64,000 nucleotides of DNA from positions 1,712,084,889-1,712,148,888 of the forward strand of contig OY728125.1 in the NCBI GenBank assembly GCA_963277665.1. Reading direction: 5' to 3'. This DNA is from Viscum album (taxonomy: Eukaryota > Streptophyta > Magnoliopsida > Santalales > Viscaceae). Below are positions 22,335-32,944 of this stretch, one piece after another (positions within the stretch are counted from its first letter, which is position 1; each line of letters opens with the position of its first letter). Below the pieces are notes generated by a model. That model saw only the letters and a list, made by a program, of their open reading frames with translations, did not search any database and was not told the DNA's origin. The translations under genes and the position numbers were made by a program.

Positions 22335-24296
22335 TAACCACAGAAATGGAACCAAATTTTGATCACATTGTTGAGTTCTCAATTTAGATGTTACGTTTTA
22401 CTAGAATTTATACTGTATAGTATTAACCCAAGGTCATCTATTTATGGAACCTTTTATAATTAATCATAAAATAAGGTTGTGTTTCTTATAATATAAGGTT
22501 AATGAAGTTTATAAAAATTTTTTTTTGCTAGTTTAATAAGTGGAAAAAATGGAATGTGATAAAACGTAGTTAAATTAACAGAATTAATTAAGCATGACCA
22601 ATTTAGGGAATTCACAAGATGCTCATCCCTCACCACTTCAAGAGAAGGGTATAGATAATTTAATATAATTTTTATAACACATATTTCCATAATGTTACAT
22701 ATTTTTTACATGGATACCTCCTAATCATCATTCTAGAACACACAATGTTTCACAAAATACTATAGATGATTGGGGGATTTGTCCTTGACTTTATAACTGA
22801 AGCTCACCAATGATACACATGTATAACTAAATGCATTTTCCAGTTTTGAATTTGATTTCAATTTTTTACCTTTAAATAAATGTAAATGGATATGGATTTG
22901 TTTTTGAGAGGTGCATTGACCAATATGAACCACAAAAACATTTTAATTGGAAGGTGGAATAAGAAGTGGTTGATGGTGTGTGAAATATCACATGAATGAG
23001 TATCCAAAAATGTGATCATATGTGTCAAGTATGACAAACGAGTACATAACTCAATAAAATAAGGATATAAGATGAATAAAAACAACATTAAAACATGGAA
23101 TTATAAATATCATTCAATTATTACAAACATGAATCTTGGGATTTAAGTCATGTTCCTTCTCCGGGGATCACAAAGAGATTAGAACTCCATAGAAATGGAG
23201 GAAGACATGGAAGTTGAAGTATCACATACCATATCCTCCCTAACTACAAGTAATGATTATATATCTCTTTTGGGACTCCAAATTTGAAGCACCTTACCTC
23301 ATGGCCAATCTCTCAAATGGGATGCCCATGGTACTCTATTTCTACCAAAATTGTATGAGGTTTTGGGAACCCATTATTGGAGATACAACTTGTGTCTTGG
23401 TTTTTAATTGGTAAATAGAATTATATCAATGTTAAAAAAGGGAATAATTTTTTTTAATATCACCATATTAAATTTGTGGGCCATTGGATGTCTGGAATGG
23501 GAGATATAGTCATAATACTGAATCAGATTTTTGACTTTTCACCTATTTATTTACCTTGAATGATCAATTTTGTTAGGCCACCATTTGACTGAATATCCAG
23601 AATGGACCGAAGTCCTTCGTTTTTATTGATTTTTTGATAACCCACTTTTGAATTGATTATGGTGAATTCATACAATTCCAGTAGGCTTAGATATTATGTG
23701 TCTTATAGGATTATGAGAAATTACTTCACCCAAAGGTCTTAGGGAATTAAACCAGACTATAACTACAAGGAACTAGACATCCCTAGAATCTGCATTGTGA
23801 TGGTTAGTATCTACCTTTTTAAGGCCATCCAGCTATGCTTCCCGTGCAAGCACAGGTTGGTCCCAATGGCGTATCCATTCTCTCTAATTCTACTAAATCA
23901 GATTGGTCCTACACTGGTGAGTGCACCTACACTAAATCTTCCAATGGGATTGTGTTTATTGAGATGAATTTTATCAATTTGGATTTAAGATCATCTCAAA
24001 AAAAATCCTTCTATTTAAATTTACAGATTTCTCAAAAGAAGAATAATAATTGACATGTGTCTGTGGTATTCCATATAGTTTGGAAAATTTTCCTTCTGCA
24101 TCATCATGGTCTTTCCAAATAACATCCTCCTTTATTGAAATCATCAAAACAAGTAAAATTGATTTTTTTAATAGTGAAAAAATAATTTAATCAATCATGA
24201 AGTGAAATTTGTTATTAAATTTGGGAATTATGGTACAAGATAAGTTTAGCATAGAGTTATAAGGGTTGAAACGAAAAGTGATTCATGGTGGGATCA
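22335..24296 (-). repeat. 5' LTR of the Athila-like element, with internal insert
   Basis: This copy aligns with 13,530-15,173 and ends CA at 24,296. Its extra length comes from about 380 bp at 23,672-24,051 with no counterpart in the other copy. The inner edge at 22,335 is inferred from the alignment of TAACCACAG with TGTCACAG. Confidence 0.75.
23672..24051. other. ~380-bp segment present only in the 5' Athila LTR
   Basis: LTR alignment breaks near 23,671 (after GGTGAATTCA) and resumes near 24,052 (GACATGTGTCTG). The segment is less AT-rich than its surroundings and keeps some CpGs. It holds a 72-codon plus-strand frame at 23,835-24,053 (MLPVQAQVGPNGVSILSNST...) that I do not recognise. It is either an insertion into this LTR or sequence deleted from the other. 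No clear flanking duplication or terminal repeat was found. Confidence 0.45.
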
Positions 24297-24303
24297 AGGG
24301 TTC
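24297..24303. repeat. Right target-site duplication of the Athila-like element
   Basis: AGGGTTC, identical to 13,523-13,529, directly follows the terminal CA of the 5' LTR. Confidence 0.75.
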
Positions 24304-25384
24304 CATGAAACAACCCCTTTAAGATGGTTTCCATTCCTGTTTGAGATTTGGCTCAACCTTGAATGACTGTGGGCTCCAAGACTTATCTCAAGTCATGTAC
24401 ATCGGTTCAATAGATTCCTTAATAGTCATTGATGTTTTCATATTTGATATTCACTTAAATATAATAAAAATTGATCTCGTCATAAAAATTTCTCTTAACA
24501 TCAGTAAATTCTGTTATGATTCTATTATGTCTCAAATTAGTATGTTTTTGTCTATGATATCAATGATAATTCTTGAATATTTGAAGTTAATCAATATTAA
24601 ATATGATTAAAATCCATAGAAAATAAAAATAATTTTCCATAGCGATGATACTTTTAATTGAATGAGATTTCATTTTAATGAACAATCAAAAAAGTTATTT
24701 AAAAATGTGTTGGTACTGCTTCAAAAGAATAACCCTGCAAAAACAACAAGAAAAAGAATTAGATGAAGAATAGGAATGTATATCAGGGTAATCAAGGCTA
24801 AAACCTAAAAGAAAATCATTTTGATCCTCTAAATGTAACTAAATAAAATTCAATGTGACTGGAATGGATTATAATGATGGATGAAGGAAAAAATAGATCC
24901 TCAATTCGAATTAGATATATTAGTTGATTTGGCCTTATAAATTCATGGTAATTTTTTTGGATGAGGATAAAAACAAGAAAAATTAAAAGCAGAAACATTA
25001 AGGTCCATGTTTAGGAGAGTATTTAATCTAATGAGTACTGGTAGCCTTTGGAAACATATATTTTTACCTCTATATAAATCCGATTAAATAACTCAATATT
25101 CTGGATTTCCCTTTCCTGAAACCAATATGTGTAATTATTATGTTTCTTCTATATTAGATAGGGGATTGTGAAAATATTTTGAAGAATCAGCACCCAATAA
25201 AATTCATGGAAAACAATCAGAATTTTTACCATAGGGAAATGATTATTTAAGACTATAATAAATTCATCATGAGTATTTTAACAGTTAAATAGAGGAATGA
25301 ATTACCTGAATTAATGAACTACTTAAATGTAGAGAAGTAATAGAAGGGGAACATGATTATGAAAAAGAGAATATATGATTAGAA
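24304..25384. other. AT-rich sequence right of the Athila-like element
   Basis: If the Athila-like element split the Tat-like LTR, the first part of this stretch should be the rest of that U3. I see no second copy in the window to confirm it. The 89-codon plus frame at 24,341-24,610 is hydrophobic low-complexity (I/L/S/M rich) and is not supported as a gene. Confidence 0.35.
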
Positions 25385-25949
25385 GTGAATGATGATGAAA
25401 AGAATGATGTGGATGAATATGTATATACTGGTAGAGAAGAAGAGGAGGAAGAAGAAAAAATAAATAAATATGGTCAATCTGATAAATATTCTTTCAGAAC
25501 ATCACATGCTTCATTAGTATATTTACCCTCCAATATTGATCAAAAATCCAAAAATGATGAGAAGAAAAAATCCCATTAATGAAAGAAGTCGAATATTCTT
25601 CCAAAAAGGGTGAAAATGAAAAGATTTCAAAAAAAGGAGACAGATATCTCGCCAATGGATAAATTTGTTTTTAAATTTTTATTGAATGGATGTGGGTGAA
25701 AGAGTTGAAAAATTAGTTTCAAAGAATCATGAAATATGGAAAATGAATACATTGGGAATCGTATCCTGTCATCCTCAAATGCGTGATATTGAGGAATCTA
25801 ATTCAGTGAATGTGATTATAATTCCAAGAGTGAATTATATAATTCAATATTTAAAAATAATTTATGGAACAATCCCTTATTTTATAAGATTAAAATTCGA
25901 GGTTGATTTGAATCATGAAAATAAAATTAAAAAAATTAAAGCCTTTTAA
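25385..25949 (+). pseudogene. Unrecognised coding-like remnant with Glu-rich tract
   Basis: A 64-codon frame at 25,385-25,579 starts acidic (DEYVYTGREEEEEEEKINKY), runs into RTSHASLVYLPSN, then a Lys-rich tail. After the stop, coding-like peptide continues in another frame (KEVEYSSKKGENEKISKKGD). A second frame at 25,686-25,949 reads MDVGERVEKL...IPRVNYIIQY. The mix of charged tracts with ordinary peptide looks like the linker of a polyprotein rather than chance AT-rich sequence. I do not recognise the family; an endogenous pararetrovirus or another retroelement are both possible. Confidence 0.3.
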
Positions 25950-28090
25950 TGTTAAATTTGACAGAGTGATTTGAAATGAGGATGATCTCAACGTTCATCA
26001 AGAATGTTATATAGATCATAATAAATCATGAAATAAAGTAGTGATATTCTCACAAAATATTGAATTCATTGTCAAGATATATCAAATATCTATTAATTTT
26101 TTTAATGAAATAACAACTGAATCCATAAAAGCATCCAATGAGTTATAAAAATTTATTTCTGATATAGTGAAATTTGTGGACCAGTTCAGGAATAAATTGG
26201 ATATCCATACTCAATAAGTGAGTGAATTATAGTTTAAGATGACATATATAGAGTCATGGATTTCATGACTGAAAATTTACAAAGATGAAATCCTTGATAT
26301 GAAGAAATATACTGATAAATTATCTGAATGACATTGGTTATAAGAAGATAAATGTATATCCTTATTAATGGTTTAATATTATATGAAATAGTTAAAAAAA
26401 ATAACGTCCATTCTCAGAACATTAAAAAATAATTATTTATATTGTTTTCCCTTTGAACTCTGGTTTTATTTCCCTTTTATAATTTGTATTGTTAATTAAT
26501 GACATATTTATCAAATTAAGAATTGTTTGAATGGTTTCCAATTACAATTGGTTAAATGTTCTTTCATTTTTTGTGAATGATCAAGTAATTCATCAATTTT
26601 TTTCATTTATTTTTTTCCCTATCCCTCATTATGAATCTCAAGACTTTTCCCGATTCATTTTAAAAATCACAATGGGGGAGAGTTAGTCATATTTTTCATC
26701 ATATTTATATTATTTTAAACATAGTAGGTGTTATTAATTATTGTTTACTACTAAATACGATGTACATTAAAGATAATGGACTATAAGTTTTTCAAACTAA
26801 ATTTTATTTAATATTTTTCATTAATTTCCATAAAAGGAGATCTTATTGATTGAAAATTTATACATATGATTTTTCCATTAATTTTTTTTTAGATTTCAAA
26901 AAATATTTCATAAGTAATTTATTAAAATAATTTCATGTTCATGGTTGTTTTATATATGTTTAATGTACAAAAAGTAAATTCTTACCATACATAGAAGTAT
27001 GGTCCATAGTGTTCATGAATATAAATTAAAATTATTCATTACGATTATCGTAATGATTTTAGATATGATAAAAATTTGAGTATCCCTTATCAATTCAAAT
27101 TTAATACTTTCTGAATTGCATTTCCTAAGGACAATGCCTTTCTAATCGGACTGATGTCGGAACTAAGGAACATCATATTCACACTCATAATTATTTTCAC
27201 AATGAAATTTATTATAATGAACATCATGTTGAAAAAGTTTAAACTCTGAATGTTGAAAACTAATGTCTATCATAATGGAATATTTTTTATATCCTAATGG
27301 AGTAATTCAATATGATATGGGAAATTCAATTACGAAATAGAAATTTACGTGCTATGATTCTAATTCGTTGTGAAAAAACTCCGAGAAATATTACCACTGC
27401 GATGAAAACATGATCATTGTGGATTTTCCAATAATAATTAGGTCCATTAATTAGTTTATATATGATTAAATTTTCATTTTTCTCACCTGTGAGAGTTCTA
27501 TAACGATTAAAAGCATAGACATCTTGTTCGGATTCTTTTGAAATTTATTTATAATTTCATCTTCTTAAGGGATCCATGTCAGGTTTCCCCTTTAAGAATT
27601 ATATTTCATTTTAAATCATTCTTATGATCTAAGAGTTTTATCATGGACTTGCGGTGATATAAAGACAGAGTCGATCCATTAGATTGTGTTCTACAAAGGA
27701 TAGAAATACATAACAACGGTCATCTTTATATCGAGGGATTTCATTGATAATGAAATGGATATATTATTATTTTTATAAAACTAGGGACACCTTTAGCCCA
27801 AGATTGTGGAAACATTAATATTAAGGTTAAATGAGATCAATTATTTTAAATATTTATATGTCATTATTTTATTGTTTATATTGAATTTCTTGTTTCTTAC
27901 TTGTCTTTTTTTTCCGTGGTACTTATTTGTAATTATTTTATCATATTTTATCTGAATATAACAAATGATATTCGATTAATCAGATCATATATGAATATTA
28001 TCTACATATATTATTATAATCAAATATTATGTGATTTTTATTATTTAACTCTAATATAATCATATTTATTTTCATTGCGATAAAATTAAA
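25950..28090. other. AT-rich stretch with further plus-strand coding-like patches
   Basis: Patches near 26,080-26,330 read as a charged, coiled-coil-like peptide (NEITTESIKASNEL, FISDIVKFVDQFRNKLDIH). Near 27,280-27,410, YPNGVIQYDMGNSIT is followed, after a frame change, by RNLRAMILIRCEKTPRN. They are on the same strand as the remnant at 25.4 kb and may belong to it. The rest is AT-rich with no motif. Confidence 0.3.
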
Positions 28091-28906
28091 CAATACTAGA
28101 AAATAGATCTATTGCCATTAAATTTAAAAACACATTGTCTATATACCCCACCTATAGACATTGCTCTCTTTAATTGTGTAAATAGGTGTTTTCAATAGCC
28201 ACAGTTATCTAAAGCCATATCTATAGATTTCCCATTAAAATAAAATTTCATGCAAGAAGAAGGAAGAAAATATAAAACCATAGGTTGAATAAACCATGGA
28301 TATATCTTATACCAGTAACCATAGTTTTACAGAACCATAACTATGAGGTCCCCATGTATTGTCTATATCATTGGTTTTACAAAATGATTCCTATAACCTA
28401 TACCTATAACAATGATTTTAATGAACCGTGGCTATATGGTCACCATGTAGTGGATATAGACATGATATCACTTCTATAGCCATGGTTTTTCAAAATCTAT
28501 ATAAAAATAATAGAATATATATATACTAATAAAATTATATATTATAGTGTTTAAGCACTAAAATACATGTATAGAATGGGAAGGGTTCGATATCTACTGA
28601 TGTGATTTTATTTAAAATTTCTATATCCACACTTTCGAGTACCATGGCTATAGACTCTATTTCCATGGTGATAAAATTTGGCAATAGCCCTTGAAACCAT
28701 TTTTATAGCCCATTCCATGGTGAAGGGATATAACCACTGTAGAAAACTATAAAAATAGAATTTAAAAATATGGGTATTGATTTTACTTATAGCCATGCCA
28801 ATATGTTCCACGACCTAGTGTAACTGTGGCTATAATCTATACCCAACGTTTTAATGTCTATAGCAATGTTTTATGACCGATGATATAGGTGAAATTTCTA
28901 GTTGTG
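28091..28906. mobile_element. Small non-autonomous CACTA-like element (~816 bp)
   Basis: The left end reads CAATACTAGAAAATAG and the right end, reverse-complemented, CACAACTAGAAATTTC. Both are close to plant CACTA termini of the form CACTACTAGAAA. Between them a motif near CTATAGCCATGGTTT recurs many times in both orientations (for example near 28,196, 28,291, 28,429, 28,479, 28,645, 28,790, 28,833), the subterminal-repeat layout to which En/Spm-type transposases bind. No coding capacity is seen: frames at 28,285-28,479 and 28,608-28,811 merely translate the repeats. A 3-bp target duplication is not clear (AAA left, ATA right). Confidence 0.65.
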
Positions 28907-29689
28907 ATATTCTTTATGATTATAATTATTTGACATGGATATATCAAAATCATTCTCGATTTTCATAATTTTGAAATTGCACTATGGGGCCAAGTCTGAA
29001 TATGCTCTTTTTACTAAATGTGGGTTGTGAATTGTTTTAGTTTAAACTCTTAAAATAATGATTTTTAAATCTACAATTCACACCCTCTTGTATTTTAATC
29101 ATCATGAACTTATTTATTTGATCCAAATATCCAAATATCTTATATTTTTATCTAAAAATAATTATCAATAGTTGAGAATAGAAAATTCAGATTTCTGAAG
29201 ACTAGATTCCAGAGAATCTATGAACATTTTGAGCACATCATGATATTGTTTAGCTTCACCAAAATTTCTATATATTTCATTTGGATGAGGAATTAGATAT
29301 TACACAAGTATATTAACACATATTTCATGATATTAGTCGATTAAACTCTTGTGTAATCAATGACCAATGAAGATAATTTGTATCACTTGTGACATGTAGT
29401 GGGATTACCAAGGGACCATCACTTGTATGAAATATTTTTAAAATGAAAATTCTAGATATAAGAAGTCAAGATTCTAGGACTCAAGAAATAAAAACATGGG
29501 ATGTAAAAAGATCCTCATAACTAAGGATCTATCGTTTCATTAGAAAAAAAAGGTATTTTATAATCAAGGATTTCTGGTTTGGATGGATATTACTAATGGT
29601 TTGTGAATGATTTTTGAAATACATGCATAACCCTTAACAGTAATCTCCTAGAAATAGGTAAAGATCATGTGGGACTGTAAGTTTCAATC
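28907..29689. other. Unassigned sequence before the gypsy RNase H relic
   Basis: By position this may be the RT part of the gypsy relic that follows, but I find no RT block. It is AT-rich with no other recognisable feature. Confidence 0.3.
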
Positions 29690-30300
29690 AACCTTTAAGA
29701 AAGTAATGTGATGGATTACTTCATCACCTCTGATGACTATAATAAATGTTTGATAGTGCAACATATTTTTTATTCTAGATATATAGTTTTGGGTTGTGTC
29801 CCTATGCATGGAGATCATGTGGTGGCTTATGTATCTGATCTTATTTTACCTTGGGAAATGTACGATAACATTGGTAATTTGGAACTAAAAGCAATTGTTA
29901 ATTAAATTAAGAGTAATGGATAAATTATTTTCTCGGATAACCTCATTATTAACTCTTAGAATAAGAGTTTTGGGCACATCTTCAATCAAAATGACATGGA
30001 TCTCAGAAAGAGATCACATGAGGAATACCAACAGTTGTTAAACAATGAAATTTCCTATACTACAAGAATGGGTAATGTGGATCATGATTCTCTTAAAAGA
30101 AATATTTCCATCTAGGATGTAAAAGAATTAAAGTATGAATTAATCATGATAGGGCTCTTTTCATGGATGGACTTGGGTGTTATAGAGGAAATGTCTGGTA
30201 ATGTTATAGACAGTTAGTTCAGGGATTTTGAGTTTTTGAGAGAGGTTATTTCTCATGGGGGTAGTTCTCGTAAAAAATGAACCATTGATAGTGACTATTT
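29690..30300 (+). pseudogene. Ty3/gypsy RNase H relic, truncated by a CACTA element
   Basis: A 65-codon frame (29,708-29,905) contains LGCVPMHGDHVVAYVSDLIL, then PWEMYDNIGNLELKAIV. This matches the gypsy RNase H run [32 protein letters not shown]. Downstream, FNQNDMDLRKRSHEEYQQLL and then NVDHDSLKR near 29,990-30,095 match FTQK.LNLRQRRW.ELL and VADALSRK. The relic stops at the left end of the CACTA element near 30,325. No continuation into integrase was found on its right side. Confidence 0.65.
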
Positions 30301-30324
30301 ATGATGATTATTTTCTATCATTCT

Positions 30325-30780
30325 AAATAGTTGATAAAAAAGAGTATCACTGATGGGAATATCTACCCATTGAAAATACATTTGGTGTGTAGTACATGCC
30401 AAACAATAGGAAAGCTATTTTCCAAAGAACGTTTACCCCAGTTGGAAACACCATTATGTCATTTTTGTTAATCATGGCATGATTTTACTCCCGCCAAAAA
30501 TAAATAGTCTGTGAGAAAGTATTTTTGATGGTTCTTATCACAAAAACATAATGCCATTTTAATTTATTTACGATGAGATTTTTTCCCCTCATAAATAACA
30601 TGTCGGCAGACGGTATTTGTGATGGGTCCCATCAAATTATGTTTCTACCACTGCCACCATTAATACTGGTGGTACTATATACGATAGTATTTCCATCACA
30701 AATAGGCCCATCGAAAATGATCTAACCAATATAAAACCCCAATGATTTTTTCCATTTCATTCATTTAAGAAAACCTTTTT
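30325..30780. repeat. Left subterminal repeat region of the CACTA element
   Basis: Copies of a motif near TTTGTGATGGG or its complement are seen at about 30,350, 30,508, 30,618 and 30,690, several as closely spaced inverted pairs (GTGATGGG...CCCATCA near 30,620-30,640). Such arrays bind the element's TNPA-type protein. The same motif fills the right end. Confidence 0.6.
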
Positions 30781-32940
30781 CTTTCTTCGGTCATATTCAT
30801 TTGTCTAATGTTTTCCAAGATCTCATCTTTATAGGGAAGTGACTTTTGACATTTGCATCCATTGAATGACTAAGTTATAAGGTATTTATTTTTTTATTTT
30901 AATTTAATTTAATTTATTTTATATTAGTTATAATTATTATTAATTTGCAGTTGATAAATTTAATTATAAATATATTTATTTATTTCATATTATTTAGTTA
31001 TATGTAAAAGTATTTTTTTATTAATATATTTAGTTATAATTATTAATAATTAGTAGTACTTGGTAAAATTTAAATATGTGTTTTAATATTTAAATGTAAT
31101 CAACTAATATTTAAAGGTAATTATTGAAAATGTCCTATAAACTAATAATTTTTTTTAAAAACTAGCAATATAGAGTTATAATTAACAGAAATAATAATAA
31201 TTAGTAGTTATTAGTAAAAATTAGTGACGATTAGTAATAATTAGTGGTAATTATTAATAATTAGTGGTAATTAGTAGAATTTAGTAATATTTAATAAACA
31301 TTAAGTAATATATATCGGCAAATAGAAGCAAATTCTTATAAACTAATAAAAATTAGTAAAAATTATTTTCAATTAGTAAATATTATCAATAATTTGTAAT
31401 ATTTTGTAATTATTAATAAAAAGTAAGTTATATTTAGAAACAACTAATAAAATATTGTTGTAAACTAATAGAAATTAATAAAAATTTTCTTTAATTAGTA
31501 ATCATAATTGGTAATAAGTAATAATTAGCAGTAATTAGTAAAAAAAATTATGTTAATTAGTAAAAATGGTTTTAATTAGTCTAAATTTGAAATAAATCAC
31601 AATAATTATTAAAAATTAATAGTAATTAAACACAATTACTGTTAAATCTATATAAATAGTAAAAATTATTCGTAATTAGTCTATATTACTTGTAGTTAGA
31701 AAAAATTAACGGTTAATATTAAAAAATAGTTTTAATTAATATGAAATAAATTAAATTTGTAAAAAATTCTTTATTAAGTAAAAATTAGAAATAAATCACT
31801 ATAATTATTTAAAATTAAAAGTAATCAATAAAAATAAGCAATAAGTAACTTTAATTATAAAAAATTGAGGATTATTAGTATATATTCTTGGAAATTAGTA
31901 AAAAAAATTCTATTTAGTAATAACAAGCAGTAATTAATAAAAAGTAGTGTTAATTTGTAATATATATTATTAATTAGTAAAATTAGTTTTAATTAGATAA
32001 TATTAGATTTATATCACAATGAACATAAAAAATTAATAGTATATATAGACAATATTGATAAATCACTATAATTAGTAAATATTAATAGTAATTAGTAATA
32101 AGTAGTTATATTAGAAAAAAATAAGGTTAATTAGTTAAAAATTGATGTAGTTAGTAAAAATAGAAATGAATCATTATAATTATAAAATATTTATGATAAT
32201 TAATAAAAATTCATTTAAAGTAATAATTATTTTTAAAAATTAGTGGTAATTTGTAAAAATTAGTTGTACGTGGTGAAAATTATCATTAATTAGTAAAAAT
32301 AGCAGTAATAAGTAAAAAATAGCTATAAATTGTAACAATTATCAATAAATAACTTCAATTATAAAACATTAGTGGAAATTAATAAAAATTACTGATAAAT
32401 TTCTATAATTAGTAAAATTCATGGGTAATTAGAAAAAAATTAGTTGTAATTAGTAAAAAGTACAGATAATTAGTAACAATTAGAGGTAATTACGAAAAAT
32501 TAGATATAATTAATAAAAATTAGCAGAAAATAGTAAAAATTATCTATAATTAGTAATAATTAGCTGTAACTAGTAAATATTTCTAATAAATTGTAATAAT
32601 ATTGGAAATTAGTAAAAAATAATAGCAAATCACTATAATTATTAAATAATGGAGTTAATTGTTAAAAATGAACATTTAATCAATATAATTATAAAATATT
32701 ACTAGTAATTAGATTTACTTATAAATACTTTTTGTTTTTAGCATAAATTAATAGAAAATGTAAAATGAAATAAGTTATCAATTTGTAGGGGATATGTATT
32801 GTAAAATTTCGACATGTTTTGTATAAAATAGAGAAATTAAAAATTTGTAGAATTTTTTATAAATTGGTTTCTATAAATTGATTATTGTAAAATCTATTAT
32901 TTATACATATTTAGTAAATTATAGAATTTTCAATCATCAG
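30781..32940. repeat. AT-rich degenerate repeat, probable first intron of the CACTA transposase
   Basis: From about 30,900 to 32,760 the sequence is built of short, diverged copies of AATTAGTAATAATTAGTGGT-like units (TTAGTAA and AATTAG words recur dozens of times). No coding block is seen. Just before it, near 30,858-30,880, a WMTKL-like start (family: MD.SWM.K) is followed by a possible GT donor, and after it coding blocks resume at about 32,945, so the array may occupy an intron. Confidence 0.5.
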
Positions 32941-32944
32941 GTGA

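Larger units (their letters stand above)
13530..24296 (-). mobile_element. Athila-like Ty3/gypsy retrotransposon, decayed but full length (~10.8 kb)
   Basis: The element is bounded by TG at 13,530 and CA at 24,296 and flanked by the 7-mer AGGGTTC on both sides. Two related LTRs of about 1.6 kb face each other across an internal region. In minus-strand order this region carries gag (~21.8-20.7 kb), RT (~19.4-18.6 kb), RNase H (~18.3-18.0 kb) and integrase (~17.6-16.6 kb), followed by about 1.4 kb of non-coding 3' sequence and a polypurine tract. Length, domain order and RT/gag blocks all fit Athila. The LTR copies are strongly diverged and no domain has an intact frame, so the insertion is old. 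It landed in the promoter side of the Tat-like element. Confidence 0.85.

Noticed and set aside
22027..22341. 104-codon minus-strand frame with membrane-like F/L/S/Y content
   Set aside because: Low-complexity translation of AT-rich leader sequence; no coding signature.
29060..29100. ATTCACACCCTCTTGT, resembling the LTR end of some copia elements
   Set aside because: No primer-binding site or matching second LTR was found; too short to support.
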